Origin: Lingula anatina | Lineage: Eukaryota > Brachiopoda > Lingulata > Lingulida > Lingulidae | Assembly (NCBI RefSeq): GCF_001039355.2 | Contig: NW_019775894.1 | Span: 17,210-69,539, forward strand | Reading direction: 5' to 3' | Length of the DNA: 52,330 nt | Shown: piece by piece, positions 1 to 11,967 of the stretch | Layout: each line of letters begins with the position of its first letter | How positions within the stretch are numbered: position 1 is the stretch's first letter | Program-made: the position numbers and the translations under genes | Notes under the pieces: model-generated | The model's database searches: none | Told to the model about the DNA's origin: nothing | What the model saw: only the letters and a program-made list of their open reading frames with translations

Positions 1-368
1 TCTGATATTTAAAAATGCTGTGGGTTGATACATACATTGGCATGTAGGATAGGCAGATTTTGTTTTGGAAAAAAATTCCATCGTCTTTTTTTTTCACTTC
101 CGTCACTAAAACTTTACATGTAGGCCTATATATGCCTCAAGAAATTCGAAAAAATTTCTAAATTTTTACTTCCATACAGGGGTCCATATTTGTGCATCAT
201 GAAATTCGCAAAGAATTTTCTTAACCGATTTTATATTTAATCTGATTTTTATTATGGTGGGGACCTACTCATATTACTATTAGGATAACCAGACGTTATT
301 TTTAGATTTCGCGAAGGTGTTTAGAAGCTACCTAGGTCGAAGAGAAAAAGGGGAATCCCCTAATCAGT

Positions 369-371
<3 letters not shown>

Positions 372-414
<43 letters not shown>

Positions 415-431
415 TAGATAGATAGATAGAT
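372..431. repeat. (AT)n followed by (GATA)n microsatellite
   Basis: About 40 bp of alternating AT runs directly into a short GATA tract. It ends about 20 bp before the predicted start codon of the TRIM gene, so it lies in that gene's 5' leader or proximal promoter. Length variation here could affect promoter or leader architecture, but nothing in the sequence shows that it does. The 370 bases before it are AT-rich and show no gene. Confidence 0.95.
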
Positions 432-453
432 ATGACGCATTGCTCATTTTAAA

Positions 454-3169
454 ATGGCGACCGCTTCAATTGGAGATGAAGACAAAAGTTTGAGGGCAAA
501 GATTCGAGAAAATTTCACCAACTGCTCCATCTGCCTCAAGTTTTTGAAGATCCAAAAGTTCTGCCCTGTCTCCACACCTACTGTAAACGATGTCTGACCA
601 ACTATATCCCCGATAATACACCAGGTAGGGCGTGTTGTCACCCAAATTTAACCAGGAAGTAGATTCATTTTTGTTAAGAACATGCACTGTCCCTATCCTT
701 TATTAAATGAGTGACCGACTACGACCCTGATAATTCACAAAATGCGACATGTGACATGTTAGAATTGAAATACATAAACTCGTGGCACTTTTGTACATTA
801 ATATAAAATATAAAATACTGTGCCAACACTGTAAAGCTTATCGTCGATTTCATAAATGATAAATTAATGTTGGACGGTAATTGTACATTTTGGTTTATAA
901 TGACATGTGTTTAAGCCACAAAAAATGCTTCAAATTCAAAAGTAATTAAGTAAAGAACACCTTCTCTTGCCTATATCAGTATTTCTTATCTAAAATGTTT
1001 GTTTCCCCCATTTTCGAAAATTATCAATGTCCCTACCCCTCTCTTTAAATGTAATTAGCCCGTCTTTTAATGCATTATCATATTAAAAATTGCAGTCAGT
1101 TGAATTCATATTTATTTTGTCGACCAAAAAAATTTTTGTGAAAAAGTTTGAAATCAAACAAACAGTGTTAATGATTTACTATTCTCATTAAACAAAAAAA
1201 TGTAAAGAATAACATTTGACAGAAACTGGGATATATAAAGTACATATAACCAAGCATTGATAAGATAAACACTTATGCTTCTAAAGAAAATCAGTAAACT
1301 GAAAAGTGTAAATTATTTTCAATTCCAGGAAGCAAGTTCCTGTGTCCCTTGTGCCAGAAAGAGACAAAACTTCCTGAAGATGGAGTTGATGGTTTCCTCC
1401 ACAACTACTTCATAGACAGCCTCCAGGACACTGTGCTCACACCGACCAGGAAGAAGAAATGTGGTGCCTGTGCTGCTGACGGCGAAAATGTTGAGGCAGT
1501 ATCCAAATGTCTCAACTGCAGTGAGTACCTATGTAGTCCTTGTGCCAAGTATCATACCCGTTTCAAAATATCAGTGAATCACAAGGTCTACACCTTAGAT
1601 CAGCTACACAGTGGGGAACACCATCAAGAGCTCCAGGAATTCCAGAGTGTCTTCTGTCCTGAACACAAAGAAGAACCCATCAGGTATTTCTGTCTCAAGT
1701 GCCAGATGCCCATTTGCCGTGACTGCAAGGTCCTCACTCATGATGAACACAAGTGCACATCCCTGGATACTGCCATAGAAACAGTGAAGCCTAAACTGGC
1801 ATCCATGCTGGAAAAGTTAGACGACAAGATCAGCGTACAAGAAAACGATTTAACTATCCTTCAGGCTGTGCTCAGGGACCACGATACCAATACCAGCTCT
1901 GTGATGAAAGACATCTCAGACCACAGTCGGCATCTTCAGCAACAGATTCAGCAGCAGGAGAAAAAGCTTCTCCAAGAAGTTCAGCAAGTCAGCGAGGCTC
2001 ATAAGAAGAACATTACCTTGTACTTGGAGAGTTGTGAGGTCACCACGTCAACCATGAAGAGCACCTCAGATCTAGTAGGCAGCATCCTGTCCCGTGGTAC
2101 TCCAGCTGAGATCCTCATTCTACAGCAGCAAGTGGGAGACAGGTTACAGGAGCTCCTGCTGCCATTTGGTGGTGATGATATACCACAACACCTCAGCCTA
2201 CAGCTACAGACCAACAATGATGTTGACAGAGAAGTGAACAAGGGGACAGGACTTGGGAAGATACAACAAAACAGACAAGATATTCAAGGTCTTATTTCAC
2301 CAAGACTAGTCATAACACAGAAGGCACATATCAAAAATAAATCACACATGGTTGGTCAGGTTGTTTTGAAATGTAACTGTCCATGTAGTCTGACCACCTG
2401 TTCCAAGCCTCAGCAAGGATACCTGGTGGCGGATTACAGTGATAACAAAGTGTGCAGATTCAGCTCAGATTGGCAACTCATTTTAGAGCAAACCAAAGTT
2501 CGTTTCAGGTCAGATTGGCCACTCATTTTAGAGCAAACCAAAGTTCGTTTCAGGCCATTGGACAGACCCAATGGTATAGCAGTACTACCTGGTGGTACCA
2601 TAGTGGTCTCTGAATATGGCAACAACAAACTTATCTTCATGTCACAGGACTTAAACCTCACTAAAGAAGTGGATATCAAAAGTCCTGATGGTTTGCATGT
2701 CACCAAGTCCAATACCATCCTGGTTGCCCAGCCTAAACTCAAACAAGTTGGCATTGTTAGCATTCACGGTGCAGTAGTGGGTACCATAAAGCACAATGCC
2801 TTTCAGTGGCCTTGGTATGTGACTGTTCTTAACAATGGGAACGTTGTTGTATCTGATCGCAAAGCAAAGGCTGTGTTCATTCTGAGTCCCACTGGGTCCC
2901 TCCTCCACACCTACGCTGGCTCTGGACAGAATAAACTCTGTGATCCATGCAGTGTCTGTGTTGACCAGTATGATAACATTATGGTTGCTGACCGTAACAC
3001 TAACAAAATTCACATCATATCAGATGATGGTAATTTTGTCCAGTTCTTAGCAACAGAAGATGATGGACTGCAGGATCCTCTTGGTTTAACCATCAACCAT
3101 AATGGTGATTTAGCAGTGTCTCAGAGCAGAGGGAAGGTCACAGTGTTTAGGTACTTGGATTCAGGCTAG
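454..3169 (+). CDS. TRIM-NHL protein (RING, two B-boxes, coiled coil, NHL repeats), RING exon frameshifted
   Basis: Two exons: 454..624 and 1329..3169 (intron GTAGGG...TTCCAG; phases match after one base is added). TRIM-NHL proteins are RING E3 ubiquitin ligases and/or RNA-binding regulators in the cytoplasm. Exon 1 starts in a good context (AAAATGG) and gives the first RING pair CSIC at residues 24-27. After the T5 run near 541-545 the RING continues (LPCLHTYC, KRC) only in the +1 frame, so the assembled exon is one base short. Exon 2 supplies the last RING pair (FLCPLC), B-box 1 (CGAC...CLNC...CSPC), B-box 2 (CPEH...CLKC...CRDC...H), a coiled coil, and a C-terminal beta-propeller of NHL type (repeats beginning LDRPNGIAV, WPWYVTV, DPCSVCV, DPLGLTI). 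Repaired length would be about 670 aa, near TRIM2/3/71-like proteins. The Filamin domain typical of TRIM2/3 is not evident. A 45-bp in-frame tandem duplication lies at 2465..2554. AATAAA occurs just after the stop. A T-run sequencing error is as likely as a real break. Confidence 0.85.
2465..2554 (+). repeat. 45-bp in-frame tandem duplication inside the TRIM-NHL gene
   Basis: Units 2465..2509 and 2510..2554 differ at one visible base (CAACTC versus CCACTC). Each encodes 15 residues (SDWQLILEQTKVRFR, then SDWPLILEQTKVRFR). The duplication keeps the frame and sits just before the first clear NHL repeat. The near identity implies a recent event or a polymorphism. Confidence 0.95.
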
Positions 3170-4830
3170 ATGTAAATAAATAAACTTGTCCTGAGATTGA
3201 TGGATTATAAATGAAAAGCTGTACTGTGGTGATCAATTATATATGAAAATCTGTACTGTGGTGACCGTAAATTGTTTTTGAAAAGTAACAAGCATGCTTT
3301 ACATAGATACTGAAATTAATTGGTAAATTATAAATAATTGTTGCCATTAAATCACCAAATCATAACATATTGAACCGTGCAATTATAAATGTAATTTTGT
3401 TGACTGTCCGTCTTTAATGTGTTGATTTGCACTCTAAGTTTTGCAAGTGATAAAAAACATACATGTATTTGATTTTATATCTAGTGCATGCTGTAGTAAA
3501 TTTAGAAAGGAATTCTGTTTTGTTCTAGATAATCACCTTCATTAGTAATGTATCTGACATTTCTAATCTTCTGTATTTTTAAGCTGTGACATTATCTATA
3601 AATAAGCTATATTTCAGCTACAACAAACGCATATCGAATTTTAAATTTTGTCTTTTTCTAATTTTGCAATTTACAGACGTTAAACAAATCTGTTAAACAC
3701 AGCAAATTTGTATCGAAAATGCTTATTAAAATTATTCAAAAACGACATCTCTTTTTATTTTCACTGTTTAGACAATAGCCTACATCAGTAATTATACCAA
3801 AGGGCAATTAACATTCAGCAATTAACAAGCAGCACACAACCTCTGTTCCCTTCTACTTCAGGAAACCACAGTTCTCAGACCAGAGAGAGAGAAAACAACC
3901 GTTCGGTTCCAGCTGAAAAAGTCATAGTTATTTTATTGAAATGATCAGAAGATTATATAATACAACTGAAGTATAAACGTAATTCTGTCACGTATGCCAT
4001 TTCTTTTTGCGTGTGAGAAAACCTGGAAGGCAACCCTACCACGCTCTCAAATTTAAACATACATTTTGATGTTTTTTAAAAAGTACGCGAGGAAATCACC
4101 TCCACAGTGACTCATCTGACACCCAAATCTTTACTCTGTCACAATTACATGCAATATCAACAATGATATAAACCCAAACATTACTTTATGGGTACTACAT
4201 GAAGAAGTTTGTTTCGAAGTACTAGTTTTACTGTCCTGGAACCATGGAGAATAAGAAATAACTCCTCATCTACCCCCCCCCCCCCAAAAAAAAAAAAAAG
4301 AACATTACCGTCACAAATGGAAAACTTTCAGCTGCAGAAGTGTATTACTCAGTTTGAAAATTCTATCAACACTGCTTTTCTTTCTAAACTTATAATTTTG
4401 TGAAAAAAACTCACAATTTTCTGAATAGAGCGATTAATTATTTTTGTGCGATTTTAGTTTGTCACTGTATATTTAAAAGAAGGATAAAATCGGCATGCTG
4501 TCAACAAAACAAGCACAAAGTGAACTATATTTGTGGTGCAAAATTATTTCAGAAATGTCTACTTACACATGAAAACCCTGTTGCCTATTGTACCAAGTGC
4601 TTGGACAAGACTAACCTTTTTTTCGGACGATTTTCTGGGGAACATGACGCAAACCCCCCTGAGTTACAGTTTAAAATATTACTAAGAAGTCCTTATGTCA
4701 GCTTTTATTTACCATGAATGAATCAATAAAACATATTTGGAACATGATACAAGAAAATAAAAAATATATATCACCAGAAACAACTAAGTACGAAAAAGCT
4801 AAAAAAAAAAATGCCGCTTGATTATCGATT
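3170..4830. other. Intergenic, no gene recognised; one poly-C/poly-A compound tract
   Basis: AT-rich sequence with only short, low-complexity open frames. The open stretch at 4400..4717 (105 codons) has no recognisable domain and no splice context I can support. At 4267..4299 a C13 run passes directly into an A13 run. A similar compound tract occurs in an arrestin intron near 10621..10650. Confidence 0.6.
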
Positions 4831-4844
4831 AGACACGGAATAGA

Positions 4845-5215
4845 TTCCCTGCGGGAATTACGCAGCAAGCATTCAGGTTGGCCGGCCATATTTGATCCTC
4901 GGATTTGTAAGTCCGCTCTTAGAGCGCAACAAGTTAATCTGCAGACTAACAGATCTGCGGAATAAATATGGCCGACTCACTTAAAAGTAATGACGCTAAT
5001 CCCCTAAGGGTAGGTCTACTGCCTCCACACGGGCCGTCGCCGTCTAGGAGCTGAGATTTAATCTCTTTAAGGGCAAGGCTGAGAGCTGAGATTTAATCTC
5101 TTTAAAGGCGGAGAGACCATCTGGGAATTGAGCGGCTTGCTCTTAAACTGGCCATATTTAGTAGGCGGATAAGTTAGTCCACTGATGATCTGTTCTGAAT
5201 GCGCTCTTAGCTGCA
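4845..5215. repeat. Diverged direct repeats with palindromic motifs
   Basis: Two stretches of about 80 bp starting near 4848 and 5131 share the order GGGAATT, GC(A/T)TGC-like, GGCCATATTT, CGGAT, AGTCC. A 13-bp perfect palindrome CGCTCTTAGAGCG lies in the first copy. Between them a 23-bp unit (GAGCTGAGATTTAATCTCTTT) occurs twice, near 5048 and 5081. It looks like an old repetitive element and I cannot assign a family. Confidence 0.5.
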
Positions 5216-5655
5216 AATTTTACCAGCATTTTTAGAGTACCTTTCATACACACTTTCATTTGATAGGAGCATGCTTCTTGCAGCGATACAGAAAGAAAAA
5301 TGACTCAAAACTATCAATTGTACCGTCCCGTCATCCACGTCGTCATTTCTTTTCGGGAAGTCATTCAGAATTTAATCACGGCATTTGTTCTTACTAACAA
5401 AGCAAACACATTTCCTTAATCAAATCTGAATTATTTAAGCCCTAACTTACAAAGCGCACTGTTTTAGCGACTATTTTTTTTTTTAATATTCCCACGGCAT
5501 CTCAAAAAACGACACACTTGGGCCTTGGAAAGGCGTACTTTTCAGATTTTTCATTAAAAAAATCATATCATACACATATCAGGTTTTTAAGATTAAGCCT
5601 GGTGTTTTGGATTACCAAAGTAAAAGGACGCTAGCTATTTATGAGGGTGAGTAAC

Positions 5656-5690
5656 GGTGTGTGTGCGTGTGTGTGTGTGTGTGTGTGTGA
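5656..5690. repeat. (GT)n microsatellite
   Basis: Simple GT dinucleotide run. A second one follows near 6158..6183, next to a C-run (6190..6206). The open frames across both are artefacts of the repeats. No gene is seen from 5216 to 6369. Confidence 0.9.
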
Positions 5691-6369
5691 AGGGGAGGGA
5701 TTACGGTGCCGGGGAGTAACGGTGTGGGAACGTGGGCCTACTACAGTAGTAGGCCTAAAGATGCGGGATGTAAAGTAGTGTAAATGTGGTGCGGGGTACA
5801 GCACATGTACATGTAAGGCTATCAGTGCGTGAGAGGATCGGTACGGTGCATGTGGGGACGTATATACTATATATAGACTATTAGGGACGTAATAAAACGT
5901 TGGTTTCCATCGACACCGGCATGGATGGAGATTGAGGGCAACACTGAGGGTTTCACTGGTAGGCCTACGTATCAATTATGGAAGGGTGCAAGTATATTTC
6001 TATGGGAATTTCCGGTCATTTAAGATTAATCAAGTTAACCCACAGTAGAAAACAAGCCAACTTTGTTGTGAGGCTCTGTATTAAAGAAAAAACAACTTTA
6101 CAGGAAACGCGTTTTCAAGGTTCATACCAGAACATTGATGGTTTGGGGGTTTGTGTCAGTGTGTGTGTGTGTGTGTGTGTGTGCACTTATTCCCCCCCCC
6201 CCCCCCATACACACACTGGGAACGAGGCTTAATTACGAATGGTGTCATTGTTCGATCTTCTCTGGCCACAGGATACGCTACTTGTCTACAAAAATGTTGA
6301 AAGCGCATAACGTGATTTTGTGTAGCATTTTGTGGGCCCCTGAAATCAGATGGCACATGTTATTGTAGC

Positions 6370-6543
6370 GGGGCCGTAGCGATAGTCCGAAGGTTCAATA
6401 GTCCGAAGGTTCATTGGTCCGAATGTTCACTATAGAACCTTCCGACCAATGAACCCTTGATAAAAAAATCCATAAAAATGTTACCACTTATCGGACCAAT
6501 GAAGCTTCGGACCAATGAACCTTCGGGCTATCGAGACGCCCCC
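6370..6543. mobile_element. hAT-like MITE, 8-bp target duplication ATTGTAGC
   Basis: A 174-bp palindromic element. The left end GGGGCCGTAGCGATAG pairs with the right end CTATCGAGACGCCCCC, and both arms carry tandem copies of a 16-bp motif of the form TTGGTCCGAAGGTTCA. It is flanked on both sides by ATTGTAGC (6362..6369 and 6544..6551), an 8-bp direct repeat of the length expected for hAT transposition. It has no coding capacity, so it is non-autonomous. Confidence 0.85.
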
Positions 6544-6551
6544 ATTGTAGC

Positions 6552-6843
6552 CCGTACAGATTCGGATTCTTTATTGACAAACACCTTCACATGCAAGGTA
6601 CAATAAATAACAGCACAACTAACATTAAACGTTATAGAGCTAAAATACATGTACATGTAAATAAATAAAATATAAATAAATATGAATCTCACTGTGATGT
6701 CTTAACAAATATGATTGGGGTCTATGCACCCCCCCCCCCCTCCTGCTACATCTCCTACACAAAAACATGCCCCTCAGCGGAGAACCCATGCAGTCTCGGC
6801 AACGATTTATATCAGTTAGGTGATGAATTCCGCATACCATCAT
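6552..6843 (-). mobile_element. Possible retroposon 3' tail with a CxxC...CxxC peptide
   Basis: On the minus strand a short open frame (6640..6843) carries C-R-D-C, then ten residues, then C-R-R-C, a zinc-ribbon-like arrangement. It is followed by several AATAAA motifs and, near 6560..6580, by AATAAAGAATCCGAATC. Invertebrate LINE 3' ends often finish in this way. It abuts the right target duplication of the MITE. No reverse transcriptase is visible, so this is a tentative call and a decayed exon is also possible. Confidence 0.3.
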
Positions 6844-6851
6844 AAGTACTG

Positions 6852-7954
6852 AAAGCAGTCAATGTTGTGCAAGGGAACCCGGAAGTTACTGCGTTTTTAG
6901 AATAGTTCCATTTAAATTCGTTTAAAATTACATCAAGTCAAGCACGTACTGTAATTACTTCACCACTTATTTATTTTCTAGCAGTTTTGTGCTTGTTTTG
7001 GAACCTTTATGACCAGCCCCATGATTCATTTTATTTGCATACTTTGAGTATATGTATATAATTTCATTCAGGAGATGGGGTGGAACCAATCAGATAATGT
7101 ACAATTTCCTGTTGGGTTCTAATTGTTTTTAACACGACTACCAGTAGTAATAAACACAAAGATTTAGATGAGGGGTGAGTTTTCTGTGCAATTGAAAGCT
7201 TTGTTTTAGTTTTAAGTTTTTAATTTTAAATAAACAACTGATATTTGAATGCAATATGTGACGGATCCTTTCCTAAGCCTTCACTAAAATAAATTTGGAA
7301 GCTAAGTCATACAGTGTAATGTTGAAGCATTTAATTTTATACAATACAGGTACATGAAGTAATTTAAGTGCGTATATGCACATGTGCTGCGTGTGTACTC
7401 TTAACTCAGTTTTATTATGTACCACATTTCATTATTACGAATACTGAATAGTATTGAGTCACCTTGCTATACCCGAAAAACTGTTTTGAGTCATCATGTA
7501 CACGGTGTATGATATTTTCCTGTTTTACATGTATTTGTCAGCAGTCCTTTATATCAGCCTCAGTAATTGGGATGTCACATGTGATGGAGAATATATATTT
7601 GTACTGTAATATTGATACTTAAGGAACTTGTACAGGTGTCACATATACTTACAGTTTTGATATACTAGTAAATTGGACTTTCTTAAATTGCAAAATACCT
7701 GTACATGTATGACTAATTTTGACAGTACTTACTACATGTATATGCCTACATGCATGTTGATTAAGAGCTACAGTTTTGAGCATTTCGAAATTTCGCAATT
7801 GTAATTTAAGTTGTTGTTCTACAGAATAAGGTATTGCATGGTCATATGCCTCCTGAGTGTGAATAATACCGTCATTTTGTGAAATTGAATCAGTGAAAAC
7901 ATTTGTGTAATTAATTATAAAATAGTTTTAAAATTCTGATCAATTTCGTTGCAG
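6852..7954. other. Upstream region/intron of the arrestin gene, no coding feature seen
   Basis: AT-rich sequence with several TACATGTA motifs. A splice acceptor (TTTCGTTGCAG) ends at 7954, 15 bases before the arrestin start codon, so part of this stretch is probably a 5'-UTR intron whose first exon I cannot place. Confidence 0.5.
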
Positions 7955-7969
7955 TTCTAAGAGTTGAAA

Positions 7970-10900
7970 ATGGTGAAGGTCCAGTTGTTTCAGATCAACT
8001 TCAGTAATCCCAGCAAGGTGTTCCTGGCTGGACAAGTAGTCAGCGGTCAAGTGGTGCTACAGTTAAGGGAACCTACAAAACTCAATGGTAAGTACTGTAT
8101 ACTGTATATTATAAAGTTGTATACTCTGTGGGAAATTTGTGCCCTTACTAACGTGGTGTAACCGTTTTATAACATTAAGTAAATGGTTTTAACACATTCT
8201 CACATTTGAATGACTAGGAGGTCCACTACATTTTGAATTTAATCCCATCAGTCAGTCACATATTGCTAGAAAGAAAAGGTTGTATCATTGATGAAATTAT
8301 AATTTCAGTATTCCATATGATATTTTGAATTTATTTTTAACTTGATATTATATTTACTTACAATATTAAAAGCGGATAGTAATATCCATTATTTACAGTG
8401 TATTGATCATTGCCCTGCATGTAAAACACCAAATTATACTGTGAAATTTTGTTCCAGCAATAAAACTCCATTTGCAAGGCAAAGGCAAGGTCCACTGGAG
8501 AGTGACCAAAGGTTCTGGAAACAACAGGCGGACTGTCCACTACAGAGCAGAAGAGGTATACTTTGACCAGATAGTCTTACTGTATGGAAACAACCAAGGT
8601 AGATATTGCGCAACAAAGTGCCATTTATATGGTTTCCCATTTATCTCAATGATTGATATCTGGGGTAGCACTAACACTCACCAATTTAGCCAAATGCTAA
8701 AACTAACTTAAATTGGCTAAAGAAAGGGGGATTGATTTTACATGTTTTAGCCAAATTATAACCATTTTGATAACAAATTGACAAAAATGTGGTGATTTGG
8801 CTAAGTGAAAAAAATTTCTAGCGCTACCCCAGGATATCATGATTTTTTTTTTTTTTTCTATAAGATAATCCATAGTTCCTAGGATTTCTATATAGTAATG
8901 TTTTAGTGGTAATAATCACTTACTTTGGAGCAAATTATATATGTCAGGTCTGCCATCATTAAAATACCTATGGTCATTCAGCTTGTTGATGCTCTTGTGA
9001 CAGGAGAAAAATATAACTCTTTCTTAAGTAATTTGTCCCAAAGAAAGTGAAAATTATCTCCAAGATGTTAGTCAATATGATCTGTTTGTTTTTCTACACA
9101 GCCCAGGCAGTAACCCACCCAGGAGGGCGCCATGAGTATCCCTTTCACTTCCAGATGAGAGCCAATCTGCCATCTTCTTTCGAGGGAGAGCATGGCTATG
9201 TGCGGTATTTTTGTAAAGCCTTCATGGATAGACCGTGGAAATACAACCACGAGTCCAAGCATGCATTTACAGTGATCAACACTCTGGATTTAAATAATGA
9301 ACCTGCCTTGATGGTACGTATTGGGAGACATATACTGACATTGTAACTGGACATTGGAATATGTTTTGTGTTCCACGTGACTTAGGCTCATTCCCATTGA
9401 CACTAACTCAACCGTATATAACAAATCAATCATCAGACAGACAGATAGGGGCCAGAACTTTCCCAGAACCTGGCATATTATTGGCATCAACATCATATGA
9501 CAGACTTAGTAAAATGCTTTCACAAATTTCAAGCAGGGGCATAATTTTTTAATGCATCTTATATCATTTCAGAATCCCATTCAGGGTAGTCAGTCATCGG
9601 AAGTGAGCTGTTTGTGTTGTGCTTCAGGAAATGTGTCAGCAAGCATGAAAGTTGAAAGGCAGGGCTATGCACCTGGAGAAGAGATCAGAATTTGGGGCGA
9701 AGTGAGAAACAATAGCAATTCAAGTGTACAAAGAGTTGAAGCTACACTGACCCAGGTAAGTGAGATGTCCAAGGTGAATTGTCAGTGGTTATGGAAGATG
9801 AGAGTGTGACCAGCTTGTGTGCGACACACCTTCCTTTGGGAGATTTATAGGCACTTTCCCTGTACTGATCATGACTGAAAGAAAGAAAGTCGGTGAATTG
9901 TGATTATTTTAAAACTGAATTAATTAAAAACTTTATAATATAAAGAATTATACTTATGCTAGCATATATATCTTTTTTGCCAAATACTACAACTGTATAT
10001 GCATGTGTAATTTATTTATTAAAGATGTGTTTAAAAAAAGACAGAAATGTCTGATTAGATTTAACTGATACTTACTGAATGTATGAAGAATGAGATATTT
10101 TACTGAAACAGAAAAATGCCAGAATGCCCCTAAATGAATTGTAGAAAGATTCTCCTTATCATTCTAATAAATGCAATTTACCTGTTTGTCGTCAAATTAA
10201 CTGATTACAAATAATATGTATATTCTAATAATGCTCATCTTTTCAGCATGTGACATTCTACGGTAAGTCAGATTCCATGTTTTCCTCTGGGCGGTTTAAA
10301 GAAAAGGAGGTGAAGCAAGTCGTGGCATCACATACAAAAGGACTGATCCCTGAACAGAATGTACAGGTATGGGATGGTGTCTGCATGAGAATTCCATCTG
10401 TGCCTCCATCGAGACTTCAGGGCTGCAATATCATCAACATCACATACCGGATCTGTGTAAGTGTTTTTTTCCAAATCAGCTAGGTGTTCAGAAAAATGAA
10501 TGTTAACAGTTACCAGTGCTATTTGACATGTATGATGGATGGGATACACTCTGCATGTTTATGTTCTGATGTTTTACTTGTATGAAAAGATTTTCTTAAA
10601 TTTACTTATGTGCCTCCCTCTCTCCCCCCCCCCCCCCCCCAAAAAAAAAAGAGGGAGATTTACTCAAATTCTCTTAAATGCTTGCAAAGCTTTTTAGACT
10701 TTTTAAATGTCACTTAAGCCATTTGTTTCAAACAATTGCCTGTTATTTTATGTCAAAAGATGAGAGAGTACTTATAAATTATTAGTGATAACATTCTGGT
10801 TTTGATTGCATGTTGTGAAAATATGTTGGTTTCAATATGCTGGTTTGATAAAATTTCAAATTTTTATCATTATAATTTTATTATATTTTTCTTGTATAGC

Positions 10901-11967
10901 TGGTATACACCCTTCATAATATTACTTGTGGCAAAGTGTTGATTGGTACAATAAAAAGTATTTAGTGTACATTGTTTTTATTCACAGGTAAGGGTTGATG
11001 TGCCGTATGGCACTGACATCAAAATTGGGTCAGAGATTGTGGTTGGCACTGTTCCATTCCGTGCTCCCCCGCCACCTGCATCATCATTGCCTCCTAGCTA
11101 CACCCTGGCTCTCAATGCTCCACAGCCAGTTCCAAGTGCTCCTCCCATTACAACACAGCCAGGGGCCATAGCAAGTGCTCCGCCATTCTCAGGGTATGAT
11201 GAAGGTGAGTATACTAAAAAACTGAACATATAATTTCTGTTGCATTTATTTATTTATTTATTTATTTATTTATTTTTTATTTTTTTTTTTGGTATCCTGC
11301 AGTAAATGGATTGGGATACTTTTTGTGCTGTGGTTTGAGAAAATGCACATTTCAGTTCAACATTTTTACCATTCTTATTGTTTTGATGCAAATGATAGAT
11401 ATTTAGTCTTTAAGTGTAAGATCCAGGGTAATTTTAAAAGATATATATAAAAAAGAGCATCCCCAACTTTCTTTACATAAATGATAATGTTTACAACTAA
11501 AGTGATGCAAGCTTTTTAAAATGGGAGTCAAGTAGAAGAGTGTTTCCAAACTCATGAAGGCATGTAATAAGATAAACAATTTCTTAAACAGTATGCTATC
11601 TTATTTTATCCTCAATTGTATTAGTGTATTGAAATTTTTCTGTAATATGTTGTACCTTATCAATGCAGCAATGCTGTATTTATTACAATAAACTAACTTG
11701 ATACTTATCTATTTAATTTATTTGATTACAGCTCCTCCACCATCTTATGAAGAGTGCGTGTTTGGCCGCGTCCATATAAAAGATGACCAAGACACTGACC
11801 ACACCACTGGGCAGTTTGAGTTTGCCCCAGTGTACCCCACTTTCCGTAGTGTGTATAATAACGGCGCATCTACCTCTGCACAACCTTACGAACCACCCCC
11901 TGCGCCCCCCTCTGCGCCACCTGAAGCCCCCTCTGCACCACCGCCACCTGATGATAATTGCATCTGA
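7970..11967 (+). CDS. Arrestin domain-containing protein (alpha-arrestin)
   Basis: Seven exons join in frame to 438 aa: 7970..8087, 8458..8598, 9102..9313, 9573..9755, 10247..10456, 10988..11204, 11732..11967. All introns are GT-AG and all phases match. Alpha-arrestins are endosomal and plasma-membrane adaptors that recruit NEDD4-family ligases to cargo. The N-terminal arrestin fold starts MVKVQLFQINF with GQVVSGQVVL. The C-terminal arrestin fold includes ASMKVERQGYAPGEEI and the YRICVRVDVPYG strand. The proline-rich tail carries two PPxY motifs (LPPSYTL in exon 6, PPPSYEEC in exon 7), the signature that binds WW domains. Length is close to ARRDC2/3/4 (about 400-450 aa), and I cannot say which paralogue. 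The start is the first ATG after a splice acceptor. An 8-kb transposon begins 250 bp after the stop, with no canonical AATAAA between them. Confidence 0.94.
8660..8832. mobile_element. MITE in arrestin intron 2, TIR CTGGGGTAGC, 5-bp target duplication
   Basis: A 173-bp element bounded by CTGGGGTAGC and its complement GCTACCCCAG, flanked by GATAT at 8655..8659 and again at 8833..8837. The interior carries several TTTAGCCAAAT/ATTTGGCTAA motifs in both orientations. It is non-coding and lies wholly inside the intron, in the gene's sense orientation by position only. Confidence 0.85.
11251..11290. repeat. (TTTA)n microsatellite in arrestin intron 6
   Basis: About seven TTTA units, then a T-rich run. 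Purely intronic. Confidence 0.9.

Noticed and set aside
5631-6232. Open frames with Thr-His or Val-Cys runs
   Set aside because: Artefacts of GT/CA dinucleotide repeats.
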